Assembly: GCF_012328925.1 (NCBI RefSeq)
Contig: NZ_JAAXLS010000008.1
Coordinates: 1-64,000 of the forward strand
DNA length: 64,000 nucleotides
Reading direction: 5' to 3'
DNA from: Amycolatopsis acididurans
Lineage (GTDB): Bacteria; Actinomycetota; Actinomycetes; Mycobacteriales; Pseudonocardiaceae
The position numbers were made by a program, and so were the translations under genes. A model generated the notes under the pieces. It did no database searches, was not told the origin of the DNA, and saw only the letters and a list, made by a program, of their open reading frames with translations. Shown here in pieces: positions 36,913-45,800 of this stretch. Position 1 is the first letter of the stretch, and every line of letters starts with the position of its first letter.

Positions 36913-37830
36913 GTGGTGTATGCGAGTAAGTCCGGCCTGGCCGCCGGTTACCTGCTTGACGCCGTTTTCGGCGATCCGCGGCGCGGGCATCCGGTCGCGC
37001 TGTTCGGCCGCGCCGCCGGGGCGCTGGAGCGGCGGATGTGGGCCGGCTCGCGGACCCGTGGGGTGGTGTTCGCGGCGGCCTGCGTGGGTGCCGCGACGGG
37101 CCTCGGTGCCGTGGCGCAGGCGGCCACCCGGCGCCGCCCGCGCGCCCGGTTCGCGCTGACCGCGCTCGCGACGTGGGCCGTCCTCGGTGGACGCGGCCTG
37201 GCCGAGGAGGGCGAGGCGATGGCGCGCCTGCTCGAGGACGACGACCTGCCCGCCGCCCGGCGCCGCCTGTCCCACCTGTGCGGCCGCGACGCCACGAACC
37301 TCGGCACCAAGGAACTGGCGCGCGCCGCCACCGAGTCCATCGCGGAGAACACGTCGGACGCGGTCGTCGCGCCGCTGTGCTGGGGCGCGGTCGCGGGCCT
37401 TCCGGGGCTGCTCGGCTATCGCGCGCTCAACACACTCGACGCGATGGTTGGACATCGTTCACCCCGCTACGAAAGGTTCGGCTGGGCCGCGGCCCGCGCC
37501 GACGACGTGGCGAACCTGGTGCCCGCCCGCGTCGGCGCCCTCGCCGCCACGGCCTGCGCGCCGCTCGTCGGTGGCAGCCCGAAGCGCGCGTGGCGGGTGT
37601 GGCGGCGCGACGCGCACCGGCATCCGAGCCCGAACGCGGGCCAGGTCGAGGCCGCCTTCGCCGGTGCGCTCGACATCCGGCTCGGCGGCGTGAACACCTA
37701 CGGCAGTCGCACCGAGGACCGCGGCACGCTGGGCGACGGTCCCGCTCCCGGCCCGGCGGACCTCCGCCGTTCGGTGCGGCTTTCGCGGGCGGTCGGGGCC
37801 GCCGCACTGGCCGCGGCGGTCGCGCGATGA
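36913..37830 (+). CDS. cobD: Adenosylcobinamide-phosphate synthase CobD (CbiB family)
   Basis: A protein of about 305 residues with several hydrophobic helices and the CbiB hallmarks GYLLDAVFGDPRRGHPVALFG, CGRDATNLGTKELARAATES, IAENTSDAVVAPLCWG and YRALNTLDAMVGHRS. It attaches the aminopropanol(-phosphate) arm to adenosylcobyrate. Three GTG codons (36904, 36913, 36916) could start it; none has a clear ribosome-binding site. Its stop overlaps the cobQ ATG (ATGA). Confidence 0.92.
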   Translation: MVYASKSGLAAGYLLDAVFGDPRRGHPVALFGRAAGALERRMWAGSRTRGVVFAAACVGAATGLGAVAQAATRRRPRARFALTALATWAVLGGRGLAEEGEAMARLLEDDDLPAARRRLSHLCGRDATNLGTKELARAATESIAENTSDAVVAPLCWGAVAGLPGLLGYRALNTLDAMVGHRSPRYERFGWAAARADDVANLVPARVGALAATACAPLVGGSPKRAWRVWRRDAHRHPSPNAGQVEAAFAGALDIRLGGVNTYGSRTEDRGTLGDGPAPGPADLRRSVRLSRAVGAAALAAAVAR

Positions 37831-39293
37831 AGGGGCTGCTGGTCGCCGGGACGACCTCGGACGCGGGCAAAAGCCTTGTCACCGCGGGAATCTGCCGCTG
37901 GCTCGCGCGCGCGGGCCTGCGCGTGGCGCCGTTCAAGGCGCAGAACATGTCGAACAACTCGATGGTGTGCGCCGACGGCGCGGAGATCGGCCGCGCGCAG
38001 TGGCTGCAGGCACGCGCGGCCGGGGTGGAGCCCGAGGCCGCGATGAACCCGGTGCTGCTCAAACCGGGCAGCGATCACCGCAGCCACATCGTCGCGCTGG
38101 GCAAGCCGTTCGGCACGCTCGAGGCGGGGGAGTACGCCTCGGGCCGCGCCGCTCTGGCACGCCTGGCCTTCGACGCCTACGAAGGCCTCAGCTCCCGTTT
38201 CGACGTGGTCGTGTGCGAGGGTGCGGGCAGCCCGGCCGAGATCAACCTGCGCGCGGGCGACTACACGAACATGGGCCTCGCGCGGCGGTTCGGGCTGCCC
38301 GTGGTCGTCGTCGGCGACATCGACCGCGGCGGGGTGCTGGCCGCGATGTACGGCACGCAGGCGTTGCTGGACGCCGAGGACCAGTCGCACATCGCGGGCT
38401 GGATCGTCAACAAGTTCCGCGGCGATCTCGGGTTGCTGCGGCCGGGGCTGGACCGGATCGCCGAGCTGACCGGCCGCCCGGTGTTCGGAGTGCTGCCGTG
38501 GCTGCACGGCGTGTGGATCGACTCCGAGGACGCGCTCGCGGCCGCAGGCTGGACGCGTGAGCAGCAGGGCGGCTCGCTGAAGGTCGCGGTGGTGCGGTTC
38601 CCGCGTGCCTCCAACGCGACCGATGTGGACGCTCTCGCCGCCGAACCCGGCGTCACCGTGAGCCTCACCGCCGAGCCGGACGTCGTGCGAGCCAGCGACA
38701 TCGTGGTGCTGCCCGGTACGCGCGCGACGGTCGACGATCTGCGCTGGCTGCGCTCACGGGGCCTGGAAAGCGCGCTCAACGCCCGTGTGGCCGGCGGAAA
38801 ACCGGTGCTGGGCATCTGCGGTGGCTACCAGATGATGGCGCGGGAGATCCGCGACGACGTCGAATCCGGCGAGGGCGCCGTCAAGGGGCTCGGGTTGCTG
38901 CCCACCACGGTGTCGTTCGCGCACGACAAGGTGCTCGCCCGGCCGAGCGGCTCCTGGCGCGGGCACGAGGTCGAGGCGTACGAGATCCACCACGGCAGCG
39001 CCGAACCGGACGGCTACGCCGAACCGTTCCTCGACGGCTGGAACGCGGGCCCGGTGTGGGGAACGATGTGGCACGGCGCCTTCGACAACGACGGTTTCCG
39101 TCGCGCCTGGCTGACCGAGGCCGCGGCGATGGCCGGGGTCACGTGGACCCCGGCCGTGGACGCGCCTGGATTCGCCGCACTGCGGGAATCGATGCTGGAC
39201 CGGCTTGCCCAGTCCATTGTGGAGCACCTCGACACCGAGGCGCTCCTCGAGGTCATACGGCGGGGTTCGCCTGCGGGACTGCCGATCTTGTGA
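37827..39293 (+). CDS. cobQ: Cobyric acid synthase CobQ
   Basis: A 488-residue glutamine amidotransferase that amidates side chains b, d, e and g. The ATPase half has LLVAGTTSDAGKSLVTAGIC, FKAQNMSNNSMV, VVCEGAGSPAEINLR and VVGDIDRGGVLAAMYGT. The glutaminase half has VLGICGGYQMMA (Cys) and YEIHHG (His). It starts on the cobD stop. Its last 41 bp overlap the end of convergent cbtA. Confidence 0.96.
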   Translation: MKGLLVAGTTSDAGKSLVTAGICRWLARAGLRVAPFKAQNMSNNSMVCADGAEIGRAQWLQARAAGVEPEAAMNPVLLKPGSDHRSHIVALGKPFGTLEAGEYASGRAALARLAFDAYEGLSSRFDVVVCEGAGSPAEINLRAGDYTNMGLARRFGLPVVVVGDIDRGGVLAAMYGTQALLDAEDQSHIAGWIVNKFRGDLGLLRPGLDRIAELTGRPVFGVLPWLHGVWIDSEDALAAAGWTREQQGGSLKVAVVRFPRASNATDVDALAAEPGVTVSLTAEPDVVRASDIVVLPGTRATVDDLRWLRSRGLESALNARVAGGKPVLGICGGYQMMAREIRDDVESGEGAVKGLGLLPTTVSFAHDKVLARPSGSWRGHEVEAYEIHHGSAEPDGYAEPFLDGWNAGPVWGTMWHGAFDNDGFRRAWLTEAAAMAGVTWTPAVDAPGFAALRESMLDRLAQSIVEHLDTEALLEVIRRGSPAGLPIL

Positions 39294-39981
39294 ACGCCCG
39301 CTCGGCGAGCGTGCCGAAGATCAGTCCCAGCGAGCCCCACAGGGTGACCTGCGTGCCGAGCGAGGCGATGCGGAAACTCCACAACGCCGACGCCGGGAAC
39401 TGCGCCGGTACCTCGTCGACGATCGGCATCAGCCAGGCGCACAGCGCCATCACCACGAGATAACCGACGCACGCGGTGATACCGCCCGCCCACGCGTCGA
39501 ACCGCTCGGTCACCTTGCGGCCGGCCACGACCGCGACCAAGCCGACCACAATGGACAGTGCGACGAACGCGAAGTACAGCTCGGTCCTGGACTGGATCGT
39601 GCCTTCCTGGCCGACCGCGGGTGGATTCGCCGGGTATTTCAGGAACGGCACCACGACGGCCACTGCGAACGCGCAAGCGGTGACCAGCAATGCCGTCAGC
39701 CTCGGGCGCAACGTCCCGATCCGTCCATAAGCGAACGCGAACGCCAGCGCCAGCAGACCGCCGATGGCGATGCCGTACACGCCGACGCCCACGAACAACC
39801 CGATCGAGGACTGCACCCCACGGCTGACGAGTTCCGCGCCGTGGTGGTCGTGGGGCAGGGACTCTTCGAATCCGATGGCCGTGCTCACCGTCGGTTCGCC
39901 GGCCACGTAGCCGAACACCGTGGCGAGGACGGCCGCGACCAGGCCCGCGGCCATGCCGCGGACCAGCAGGGTCCTCATCAT
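39253..39981 (-). CDS. cbtA: Cobalt transporter subunit CbtA
   Basis: A 242-residue CbtA-family membrane protein with six or seven hydrophobic segments (for example LLVRGMAAGLVAAVLATVFGYV). The conserved acidic/His loop EESLPHDHHGAELVSRGVQS is probably involved in metal binding. CbtAB are linked to cobalt uptake by their recurrent position behind B12 riboswitches. The ATG at 39981 is one base after the cbtB stop. Convergent overlap with cobQ is 41 bp. Confidence 0.9.
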   Translation of the reverse strand: MMRTLLVRGMAAGLVAAVLATVFGYVAGEPTVSTAIGFEESLPHDHHGAELVSRGVQSSIGLFVGVGVYGIAIGGLLALAFAFAYGRIGTLRPRLTALLVTACAFAVAVVVPFLKYPANPPAVGQEGTIQSRTELYFAFVALSIVVGLVAVVAGRKVTERFDAWAGGITACVGYLVVMALCAWLMPIVDEVPAQFPASALWSFRIASLGTQVTLWGSLGLIFGTLAERAFTRSAVPQANPAV

Positions 39982-39982
39982 G

Positions 39983-40189
39983 TCAGTGGCAGGGGAAGGC
40001 GAGCAGGTGCCTGCCGTCGTGCAGGAATTCGTGGATGTAGCTGTTGGCGAACATCGCCGTGGCACCCTGCTCGGTGCTGACGAAGTACAGCGCGATCAGC
40101 GCGAGCAGTCCGATGAGGACGGCCCAGGGCAGGATCTGGCGGATGGGAATACGAACGGGAACCGGGATCGCCGTAGCGGCCTGGGTCAC
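39983..40189 (-). CDS. cbtB: Cobalt transporter subunit CbtB
   Basis: A 68-residue protein with one membrane helix (ILPWAVLIGLLALIALYFV) and a His-rich C-terminus HEFLHDGRHLLAFPCH, the conserved CbtB feature that likely binds cobalt. GTG 40189 has a strong GAGGAGG site. It is the first gene of cbtB-cbtA, directly behind a cobalamin riboswitch, so cobalt import would fall when cobalamin is abundant. Confidence 0.9.
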   Translation of the reverse strand: MTQAATAIPVPVRIPIRQILPWAVLIGLLALIALYFVSTEQGATAMFANSYIHEFLHDGRHLLAFPCH

Positions 40190-40224
40190 GGGAAAACCTC
40201 CTCGGGCTTGCGCGGCCTGTCTGG

Positions 40225-40336
40225 GGTGACGCGATGGTCCGGGTCTGACTTCCCGGCTCGTTTCCGAACCGGGTCACAGTGGCGCGTCCGTGCGGAGTTT
40301 CACCGCTTCCGGAGGCCATCGCCTGGCCCGCTAAAG
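40225..40336 (-). promoter_or_regulatory. Cobalamin riboswitch upstream of cbtB
   Basis: On the minus strand the leader of cbtB reads GGTGAAACTCCGCACGG, then GCGCCACTGTGACCCGG (GCCACTGTGA at 40274-40283) and CCGGGAAGTCAGACC, the ordered conserved blocks of cobalamin riboswitches. About 35 bases separate it from the cbtB start, so control could be by occlusion of GAGGAGG. Ends are approximate. Confidence 0.92.
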
Positions 40337-40376
40337 GTAAACCACGTGGAAAACCAGGGCAAGGTTGTGTCGTATT

Positions 40377-40402
40377 GGACACCCGGACGGCGCCGGGTGT
40401 CC
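40377..40402 (-). terminator. Hairpin terminator after the DeoR gene
   Basis: GGACACCCGG (40377-40386) and CCGGGTGTCC (40393-40402) form a perfect 10-bp stem with a 6-nt loop, 36 bp beyond the DeoR stop on the minus strand and ahead of the cbtB leader. Confidence 0.6.
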
Positions 40403-40438
40403 CACGTTCAGCCCAGTACCGGCCGGTTCGAGCGCCTG

Positions 40439-41224
40439 CTAAACCTGGATGACCTCGATCCCTTCCAACTCGAACGCGGTCACCACCTCACGCGGCGCGC
40501 GCGAGTCGGTGATCAGGATGTCCACCTCCGGCGTCGGGCAGATGCGGGCGAACGCGTACGCGCCGAGCTTCGAGCTGTCCGCGACGACCACGACCTGCCG
40601 GGCCCGCGACGCGAGCAGCCGGTTGATGGTGGCTTCCGCCTCGTGGTGGGCGTAGAGGCCGCGCAGCGGATCGATCGCGTCCACGCCGAGGAAGGCCAGA
40701 TCCAGGCTCACCTCGTTCAGCACCGGTTCGGCCAGCGGCCCGGTCAGCTCGAACGACCGGGCGCGCGCGACCCCGCCGGTGGCCACGATCTTGATGCACT
40801 GCCGCACGGTCAGTTCGTGCGCGATGTTGAGCGCGTTGGTGACCACGGTCAGCGCGGGCGCGCCGTCGGCGCTGTTGAACTCCGGACGGGTCGCCAGCGC
40901 CCGGCTCACCTCGGTACTGGTGGTGCCGCCGTTGATCCCGACGCTCATCCCGCGCTCGGCCAGTCGCGCGGCGGCCGCGCCGATCCGCTGCTTTTCCACC
41001 GCGTTGCGCGCCGCCTTGTGCCGCAGGGGCAGGTCGTAGGCGACGTTGCTCGGCACCGCACCGCCCCGGGTGCGGGTAAGCAATTGACGTCCGGCCAAAT
41101 GGTCGAGATCGCGGCGAATTGTCGCGGGCGAGACGCGAAGTTCTTTCGCGGTTTCCTCGACGTCGAGCCTGGCGCGCTGCCCGACCATTTCGAGCAGCGC
41201 GTTCAGGCGCTCATGGCGGTCCAC
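40439..41224 (-). CDS. DeoR/GlpR-family transcriptional regulator
   Basis: A 261-residue regulator. The N-terminal HTH includes RHERLNALLEMVGQRARLDV and the recognition region ELRVSPATIRRDLDHLAGR. The sugar-phosphate-sensing domain has SVGINGGTTSTEVSRAL, VVTNALNIAHEL and VVVADSSKLGAYAFARI. Family members usually repress sugar or polyol catabolic genes and are released by a phosphorylated intermediate. No sugar operon is adjacent, so its target is unknown. The GTG at 41224 coincides with the predicted transcription start, suggesting leaderless translation. Confidence 0.88.
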   Translation of the reverse strand: MDRHERLNALLEMVGQRARLDVEETAKELRVSPATIRRDLDHLAGRQLLTRTRGGAVPSNVAYDLPLRHKAARNAVEKQRIGAAAARLAERGMSVGINGGTTSTEVSRALATRPEFNSADGAPALTVVTNALNIAHELTVRQCIKIVATGGVARARSFELTGPLAEPVLNEVSLDLAFLGVDAIDPLRGLYAHHEAEATINRLLASRARQVVVVADSSKLGAYAFARICPTPEVDILITDSRAPREVVTAFELEGIEVIQV

Positions 41225-41230
41225 GATTAA

Positions 41231-41259
41231 CTATTACCCGCTTTCCCCGCGCCGTGGAA
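41231..41259 (-). promoter_or_regulatory. Promoter of the DeoR gene, leaderless
   Basis: On the minus strand TTCCAC (41259-41254) and TAATAG (41236-41231) are 17 bp apart. The predicted start point is the GTG at 41224. Confidence 0.45.
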
Positions 41260-41300
41260 ACCGGTCAGTTGTTGGCGGCTGGCCTATAAGGCGGGGAAAG
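41241..41300. promoter_or_regulatory. Paired inverted repeat around the DeoR promoter, possible operator
   Basis: CTTTCCCCGC (41241-41250), inside the promoter spacer, recurs in inverted form as GCGGGGAAAG (41291-41300). DeoR-family repressors often bind such separated sites by looping; autoregulation is inferred. Confidence 0.4.
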
Positions 41301-41316
41301 GGTTCGCGGTCTTCTA

Positions 41317-41361
41317 CGACAACGGGGTGGACAGGCCGAATGCCTGTCCACCCCGTTGTCG
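41317..41361 (-). terminator. Very strong hairpin after gltD, 20-bp perfect stem
   Basis: A 20-base arm (41317-41336, starting CGACAACGGGG) pairs perfectly with 41342-41361 around a 5-nt loop, 13 bp past the gltD stop on the minus strand. It would terminate the gltBD transcript. Confidence 0.85.
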
Positions 41362-41374
41362 CTCGAACGTCGTA

Positions 41375-42826
41375 TTACGAAATCGGCCGGTCCGTGGGCG
41401 CGATGGGCGCGGGCAGCAGATCCCGCGACATCAGGTGCGCGTCCACGGCGGCGGCCGCCGAGCGGCCTTCGGCGATCGCCCACACGATGAGCGACTGGCC
41501 GCGGCCCATGTCACCCGCCACGAACACGTTGTCCACCGACGTCTTGAACGTCTTGTCCCGCGCGACATTGCCGCGCTGGTCCAGTTCGACGCCCAGCTCC
41601 TCGATGAGCCCCTCCTGCTGCGGCCCCACGAAACCCATCGCCAGCAACACCAGCTGCGCGGGCAGCTCCGTCTCGGTGCCCTCGACGGGAACGAACTTGC
41701 CGCCCTCGTTGCGCACCTCGACCAGCTTCAGCGCGCGCAGGTCGCCCTCGTCGTCGGCGAGGAACTCCTGCGTGTTCACCGAGTACAGCCGCTCGCCGCC
41801 CTCCTCGTGTGCCGAGGACACCCGGTAGATCATCGGGTACGTCGGCCACGGGTGCGCGTCGGAACGCGACTGCGGCGGCTTCGGCATGATCTCCAGCTGC
41901 GTCACCGACGCGGCGCCCTGGCGGTGCGAGGTGCCGACGCAGTCCGCGCCGGTGTCACCGCCGCCGATCACGACGACGTGCTTGTCCTTCGCGCTGATCG
42001 GCGTCTCGTCGAGGGTGCCCGCCGCGACGCGGTTGGCCGGCGGCAGGAACTCCATCGCCTGGTACACGCCGGGAATCTCGCGGCCGGTGATCGGCAGATC
42101 CCGCCACGCCGTCGCGCCACCGGCCAGCACCACCGCGTCGTAGTCGGACTTGAGCTGCTCGACCGTCACGTCCACGCCGACGTCGACGTTCGTGCGGAAC
42201 TCGGTGCCCTCCGCGCGCATCTGGTCCAGCCTCCGGTCCAGGCGCCACTTCTCCATCTTGAAGTTGGGGATCCCGTACCGCAGCAGCCCGCCGATCGCGT
42301 CGGCCCGCTCGAACACGACCACGTCGTGCCCGGCGCGGGTGAGCTGCTGTGCGGCGGCGAGCCCGGACGGGCCGGAGCCGACCACGGCGACCTTGCGGCC
42401 GGTGCGCGTCTCGGGCGGCTGCGGCTTGATCCAGCCCTCGTCCCACGCCCGGTCGACGATCGAGATCTCGACCCGCTTGATCGTCACCGGATCGTCGTTG
42501 ATGCCGAGCACGCACGCGGTTTCACACGGCGCGGGGCACAACGTCCCGGTGAACTCCGGGAAGTTGTTGGTCGCGTGCAGCCGCTCGATCGCGTCGAGCC
42601 AGTCCTGCTGCCACACCAGCGAGTTCCACTCGGGAATCAGGTTCCCCAGCGGACAACCCTGGTGACAGAACGGGATACCGCAGTCCATGCAGCGCCCGGC
42701 CTGCTTCTCCAGCTTGTTCGACGGGAAGCCCTCGTAGACCTCTTTCCAGTCCAGGATCCGGATGTCGACCGGCCGGCTCGTCGGGGTCTCGCGTTCCGTC
42801 GTGAGAAAACCCTTGGGGTCAGCCAT
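41375..42826 (-). CDS. gltD: Glutamate synthase small subunit GltD
   Basis: A 483-residue NADPH-dependent FAD subunit. The N-terminal Fe-S region has [18 protein letters not shown] and [12 protein letters not shown]. The FAD site is [17 protein letters not shown], the NADPH site is [20 protein letters not shown], and the C-terminal [21 protein letters not shown] closes the fold. It passes electrons to GltB for glutamate formation from glutamine and 2-oxoglutarate. Its ATG is 8 bp inside the end of gltB. Confidence 0.96.
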   Translation of the reverse strand: MADPKGFLTTERETPTSRPVDIRILDWKEVYEGFPSNKLEKQAGRCMDCGIPFCHQGCPLGNLIPEWNSLVWQQDWLDAIERLHATNNFPEFTGTLCPAPCETACVLGINDDPVTIKRVEISIVDRAWDEGWIKPQPPETRTGRKVAVVGSGPSGLAAAQQLTRAGHDVVVFERADAIGGLLRYGIPNFKMEKWRLDRRLDQMRAEGTEFRTNVDVGVDVTVEQLKSDYDAVVLAGGATAWRDLPITGREIPGVYQAMEFLPPANRVAAGTLDETPISAKDKHVVVIGGGDTGADCVGTSHRQGAASVTQLEIMPKPPQSRSDAHPWPTYPMIYRVSSAHEEGGERLYSVNTQEFLADDEGDLRALKLVEVRNEGGKFVPVEGTETELPAQLVLLAMGFVGPQQEGLIEELGVELDQRGNVARDKTFKTSVDNVFVAGDMGRGQSLIVWAIAEGRSAAAAVDAHLMSRDLLPAPIAPTDRPIS

Positions 42827-45800
42827 GAGCGGCCTCCATGATCGCCTCGTTCACGTCGCGGCCGTCCCGCTCGGCGGCGGCCTGCGCCTGAAGTACTCGC
42901 TTGTAGTCCTTGGGCATGACCTTGCCGAACCGCTCGACCGCCACGTCCCAGTCCGCCAGCAGCGCGTGCGCCACCGCGGATTCCGTCTCCACGTAATGCC
43001 TTTCCACCGCGTCGCGGAGGAACTCGGTGTCCTCGTCGTCCAGCGGGTCGAGGTCCACCATCTCCCGGTTGACGCGCATCGGCGAAAGGTCGAGCACGTA
43101 GGCGATCCCGCCGGACATACCGGCCGCGAAGTTCCGCCCGGTGCTGCCGAGCACGACCACGCGCCCGCCGGTCATGTACTCGCACCCGTGGTCGCCGACG
43201 CCCTCGACGACCGCCACGGCACCGGAGTTGCGCACGCAGAACCGCTCGCCGACCTTGCCGCGCAGGAAGATCTCCCCGGCGGTGGCGCCGTAGCAGATGA
43301 CGTTGCCCGCGATGATGTGCTCCTCCGCGGGGAAACGCGCCTCCTTCGGCGGCCGCACCACGATCCGGCCACCGGACAGTCCCTTGCCGACGTAGTCGTT
43401 GGCGTCGCCGTAGAGCCGCAAGGTGATGCCGCGCGGGATGAACGCGCCGAACGACTGCCCCGCCGTGCCGGTGAAGGTCACGTCGATGGTGTCGTCGGGC
43501 AGACCCTCGCCGCCCCAGCGCTTGGACAGCTCCGAGCCCAGCATCGTGCCCACGGTCCGGTTGACGTTGCGCACCGGAAGCTCCAGCCGCACCTTGTCAC
43601 CGGAGGACAGCGCGCCCTCGGCGAGCTGGATCAGCGTGTTGTCCAGTGCCTTGTCCAGACCGTGGTCCTGCGCGACGACCTGGTGCCGGGCCGCACGCGG
43701 CTCCAGCTCGGGCACGTGGAAGATCGGCGACAGGTCCAGCCCCGCGGCCTTCCAGTGCTCGACCGCGCGCCGCTTGTCCAGCAGCTCCGCGTGCCCGACC
43801 GCCTCGGCGATCGACCGGAAACCGAGCGCCGCCAGGTACTCCCGCACCTCCTGCGCGATGAACTCGAAGAAGTTCACCACGTACTCGGCCTTGCCACTGA
43901 ACTTCTCGCGCAGCTTCGGGTTCTGCGTCGCGACGCCGACCGGACACGTGTCGAGGTGACAGACGCGCATCATGATGCAGCCCGACACCACCAGCGGCGC
44001 GGTCGCGAAACCGAACTCCTCGGCGCCCAGCAGCGCGGCGATCACCACGTCGCGGCCGGTCTTGAGCTGACCGTCGGTCTGCACCACGATCCGGTCCCGC
44101 AGCCGGTTGGCCAGCAGCGTCTGCTGCGTCTCGGCCAGCCCCAGCTCCCACGGGCCACCCGCGTGCTTGATCGAGGACAACGGCGAAGCGCCGGTGCCGC
44201 CGTCGTGCCCCGAGATGAGCACCACGTCGGCGTGCGCCTTGGACACACCGGCCGCGACCGTGCCGACCCCGACCTCGGACACCAGCTTCACGTGGATGCG
44301 GGCGGCCGGGTTGGCGTTCTTCAGGTCGTGGATCAGCTGCGCCAGGTCCTCGATCGAGTAGATGTCGTGGTGCGGCGGCGGGGAGATGAGCCCCACACCC
44401 GGCGTGGAGAACCGCGTCTTGGCGATCCACGGGTACACCTTCGCGCCGGGCAGCTGCCCGCCCTCACCGGGCTTGGCGCCCTGCGCCATCTTGATCTGGA
44501 TGTCGTCGGCGTTGACCAGGTACTCACTCGTCACGCCGAACCGGCCACTCGCGACCTGCTTGACCGCGCTGCGCCGCTCGGGGTCGTAGAGCCGCTCCGG
44601 GTCCTCGCCGCCCTCACCGGTGTTGGACTTGCCGCCCAGCCGGTTCATCGCGATCGCGAGGGTCTGGTGCATCTCCATCGAGATCGAGCCGTAGGAGATG
44701 GCGCCGGTGGCGAACCGCTTGACGATCTCGGAGACCGGTTCGACCTCCTCGATCGGCACCGGCGCCCGCACACCCTCCTTGAGCTCGAACAGCCCGCGCA
44801 GCGTCATCAGCTTCTCGGCCTGCTCGTCGACGGAGCGGGTGTACTCCTTGAAGATCTCGTACTTCCCGGACCGCGTCGAGTGCTGCAGCTTGAACACGGT
44901 GTGCGGGTTGAACAGGTGCGCCTCACCCTCGCGCCGCCACTGGTAGTCGGCGCCGGTCTCCAGCTCGCGGTGCGCCGGGCGCACGCCGTCCCTCGGGAAG
45001 GCGTGCTGGTGCCGCTGCGCGACCTCGTCGGCCAGGGTGTCGAAGCCGACGCCGCCGAGCCGGGAGGTGGTGCCGCGGAAGCAGGTGTCGATGACGTCGG
45101 CGCCGAGCCCGATCGCCTCGAAGATCTGGGCGCCGGTGTAGGAGGCCACTGTGGACACACCCATCTTCGACATGGTCTTGCGCACGCCCTTGCCCAGCGC
45201 CTTGATCAGGTTCCGGGTGGCCTGCTCCGGCGTGACGCCGGGGATCTTGCCCTGTGCGGCCAGTTCCTCGACGGTCGCCATCGCCAGGTACGGGTTCACC
45301 GCGGCGACGCCGTAGCCGATGAGCAGCGCGATGTGGTGCACCTCGCGGGCGTCGGCGGCCTCCACGATCAGGCCGACCTGCGTGCGGGTCTTCTGCCGCA
45401 CCAGGTGGTGATGCACCGCGCCGGTCAGCAGCAGCGACGGGATCGCCGCATGGTCGGCGTCGACGCCACGGTCGGACAGCACGATCAGCCGCGCGCCGTC
45501 CTCAATGGCCTCGGACACCTCGGCGCAGATCTCGTCCAGCCGTCGCACCAGCGCCTTGCCGCCACCGTGCACTTCGTAGAGCCCGTGCACGGTCACGGCC
45601 TGGAACTCGGGCAGGTCGCCGTCGTCGTTGATGTGCACGAGCTTGGCGAGCTCGTCGTTGTCCAGCACCGGGAACGGCAGCACGATCTTGCGCGCGTGCT
45701 CCGGACCGGCGTCGAGCAGGTTCGGCTCCGCGCCCAGCTGGGTGCCGAGCGAGGTCACCAGCTCCTCGCGGATCGCGTCCAGCGGCGGGTTGGTGACCTG

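Noticed and set aside
14540..40336. Horizontal transfer of the whole B12 region
   Set aside because: GC content and codon use look the same as the flanks by eye, and no integrase, tRNA or flanking repeat is present.
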